A stretch of 5,264 bases of DNA. Origin: Acetobacteraceae bacterium (GTDB lineage Bacteria > Pseudomonadota > Alphaproteobacteria > Acetobacterales > Acetobacteraceae). The notes below the pieces were generated by a model that was not told where the DNA came from, searched no databases, and saw nothing but the letters and a program-made list of their open reading frames with translations. This document shows, piece by piece, positions 4,840 to 5,264 of this stretch. Both the position numbers and the translations under genes were made by a program. Within the stretch, counting starts at the first letter, position 1, and each line of letters begins with the position of its first letter. The stretch is from the NCBI GenBank assembly GCA_947462945.1, contig CANHTE010000142.1, positions 1 to 5,264 on the forward strand. Reading direction: 5' to 3'.

Positions 4840-5264
4840 AGGTCAGCATCCGGCGCGGCGTCTCCACCAGGATCGCGCTGATCTCGGCCTCGGTGAAGCC
4901 GCGCCGGCGCATCAGCGGCAGCACGCGCTTGTGGATATGCGCATAGCCCCAGCCGCCAAAGCGCGTCATATGCGCGCGGTGGCAAATATCGTGGCTGATG
5001 ACGATCTGGTGCAGATGCCCGCGTGAGATCAGCTTGCGAATATCCCGCAGGCGGCCTGCGTCATTGGGCATGTCCTGCGCCATGTTGGGGGCATAGAGGC
5101 TGCTCTCCTGGCCGAACAAATCCCATTCCAGCACGCACCCGGTATCGGCCAGGCGGAACAGCGCATCCTCATCCGTGATGGTGCGGTCAATGTGATCCAT
5201 AATGATGCGCGAACAATCGGCGCCATGCTCGCGGCAGAAATCCATCACCTCCTGCGGCTGATCC
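4832..5264 (-). CDS. Phosphotriesterase-family metal-dependent hydrolase, C-terminal part
   Basis: The frame is open to the right edge, giving 143 C-terminal residues of a family usually about 310-360 aa long; the real start is outside the window, and the GTG at 5248 and ATG at 5245 are internal. Features of the phosphotriesterase (PTE/Php) branch of the amidohydrolase TIM barrel are visible: DQPQEVMDFCREHGAD before SRIIMDHIDRT, whose His matches the metal-ligand His of the GHxDRT motif; a strand CVLEWDLFGQ; and QIVISHDICHRAHMTRFGG, whose SHD Asp is the catalytic/metal Asp after barrel strand 8. The C-terminal ETPRRMLTF matches the usual xNPxRLL helix. The carboxylated Lys and the N-terminal HxH pair are off the window. 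The family includes phosphotriesterases, lactonases and esterases, and substrate cannot be assigned. It heads the visible leftward cluster, with an inverted repeat over its stop. Confidence 0.88.
   Translation of the reverse strand, partial: DQPQEVMDFCREHGADCSRIIMDHIDRTITDEDALFRLADTGCVLEWDLFGQESSLYAPNMAQDMPNDAGRLRDIRKLISRGHLHQIVISHDICHRAHMTRFGGWGYAHIHKRVLPLMRRRGFTEAEISAILVETPRRMLTFI

Overview
The window is GC-rich with GC-rich third codon positions. Its gene families suggest an alphaproteobacterium, most plausibly of the Rhodospirillales/Acetobacteraceae (Roseomonas-like). That taxonomic call is an inference from gene style, not from a marker gene. The window has two halves of very different character.

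Left half (about 1-1800): a decayed mobile-element region. It opens with the 5' end of an IS256 (Mutator) family insertion sequence on the minus strand. Its transposase N-terminus appears frameshifted, and its leader carries a strong 19-bp inverted repeat. The element seems to have entered the 3' part of a small minus-strand hypothetical gene (start at 654) that has a near-perfect Shine-Dalgarno sequence. Next come a probable remnant of a large serine recombinase C-terminus (about 861-1019, plus), about 450 bases with no recognisable gene and a locally AT-rich patch, and the last 42 codons of an unidentified single-TM protein that starts abruptly after a G8 tract. Last is a second IS256-family remnant of a different subtype: only the left end, ribosome binding site and first ~10 codons survive. 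I see no intact mobile element, only layered debris.

Right half (1812-5264): intact core-like genes. A soluble methyl-accepting chemotaxis protein with two tandem PAS domains (497 aa, BdlA-like layout) is transcribed rightwards. It ends at a hairpin shared with a leftward cluster that reads, in transcription order, phosphotriesterase-family metal hydrolase (5' end off the window), PuuE-like polysaccharide-deacetylase-fold hydrolase, then Blc-type lipocalin lipoprotein. The deacetylase and lipocalin genes overlap by one base (TGATG), so they are probably translationally coupled. The hydrolase pair looks like a small catabolic or detoxification module with a lipocalin at the outer membrane; no substrate can be read from the sequence.

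I do not find convincing evidence for a new biological system. The most interesting points are the IS remnant whose ribosome binding site now drives a 37-codon leader ORF ending 13 bases before the chemoreceptor start, the hairpin-bearing IS leader with frameshifted transposase, the metal-site-altered deacetylase next to a phosphotriesterase homologue, and a perfect 11-bp inverted repeat over the hydrolase stop codon.
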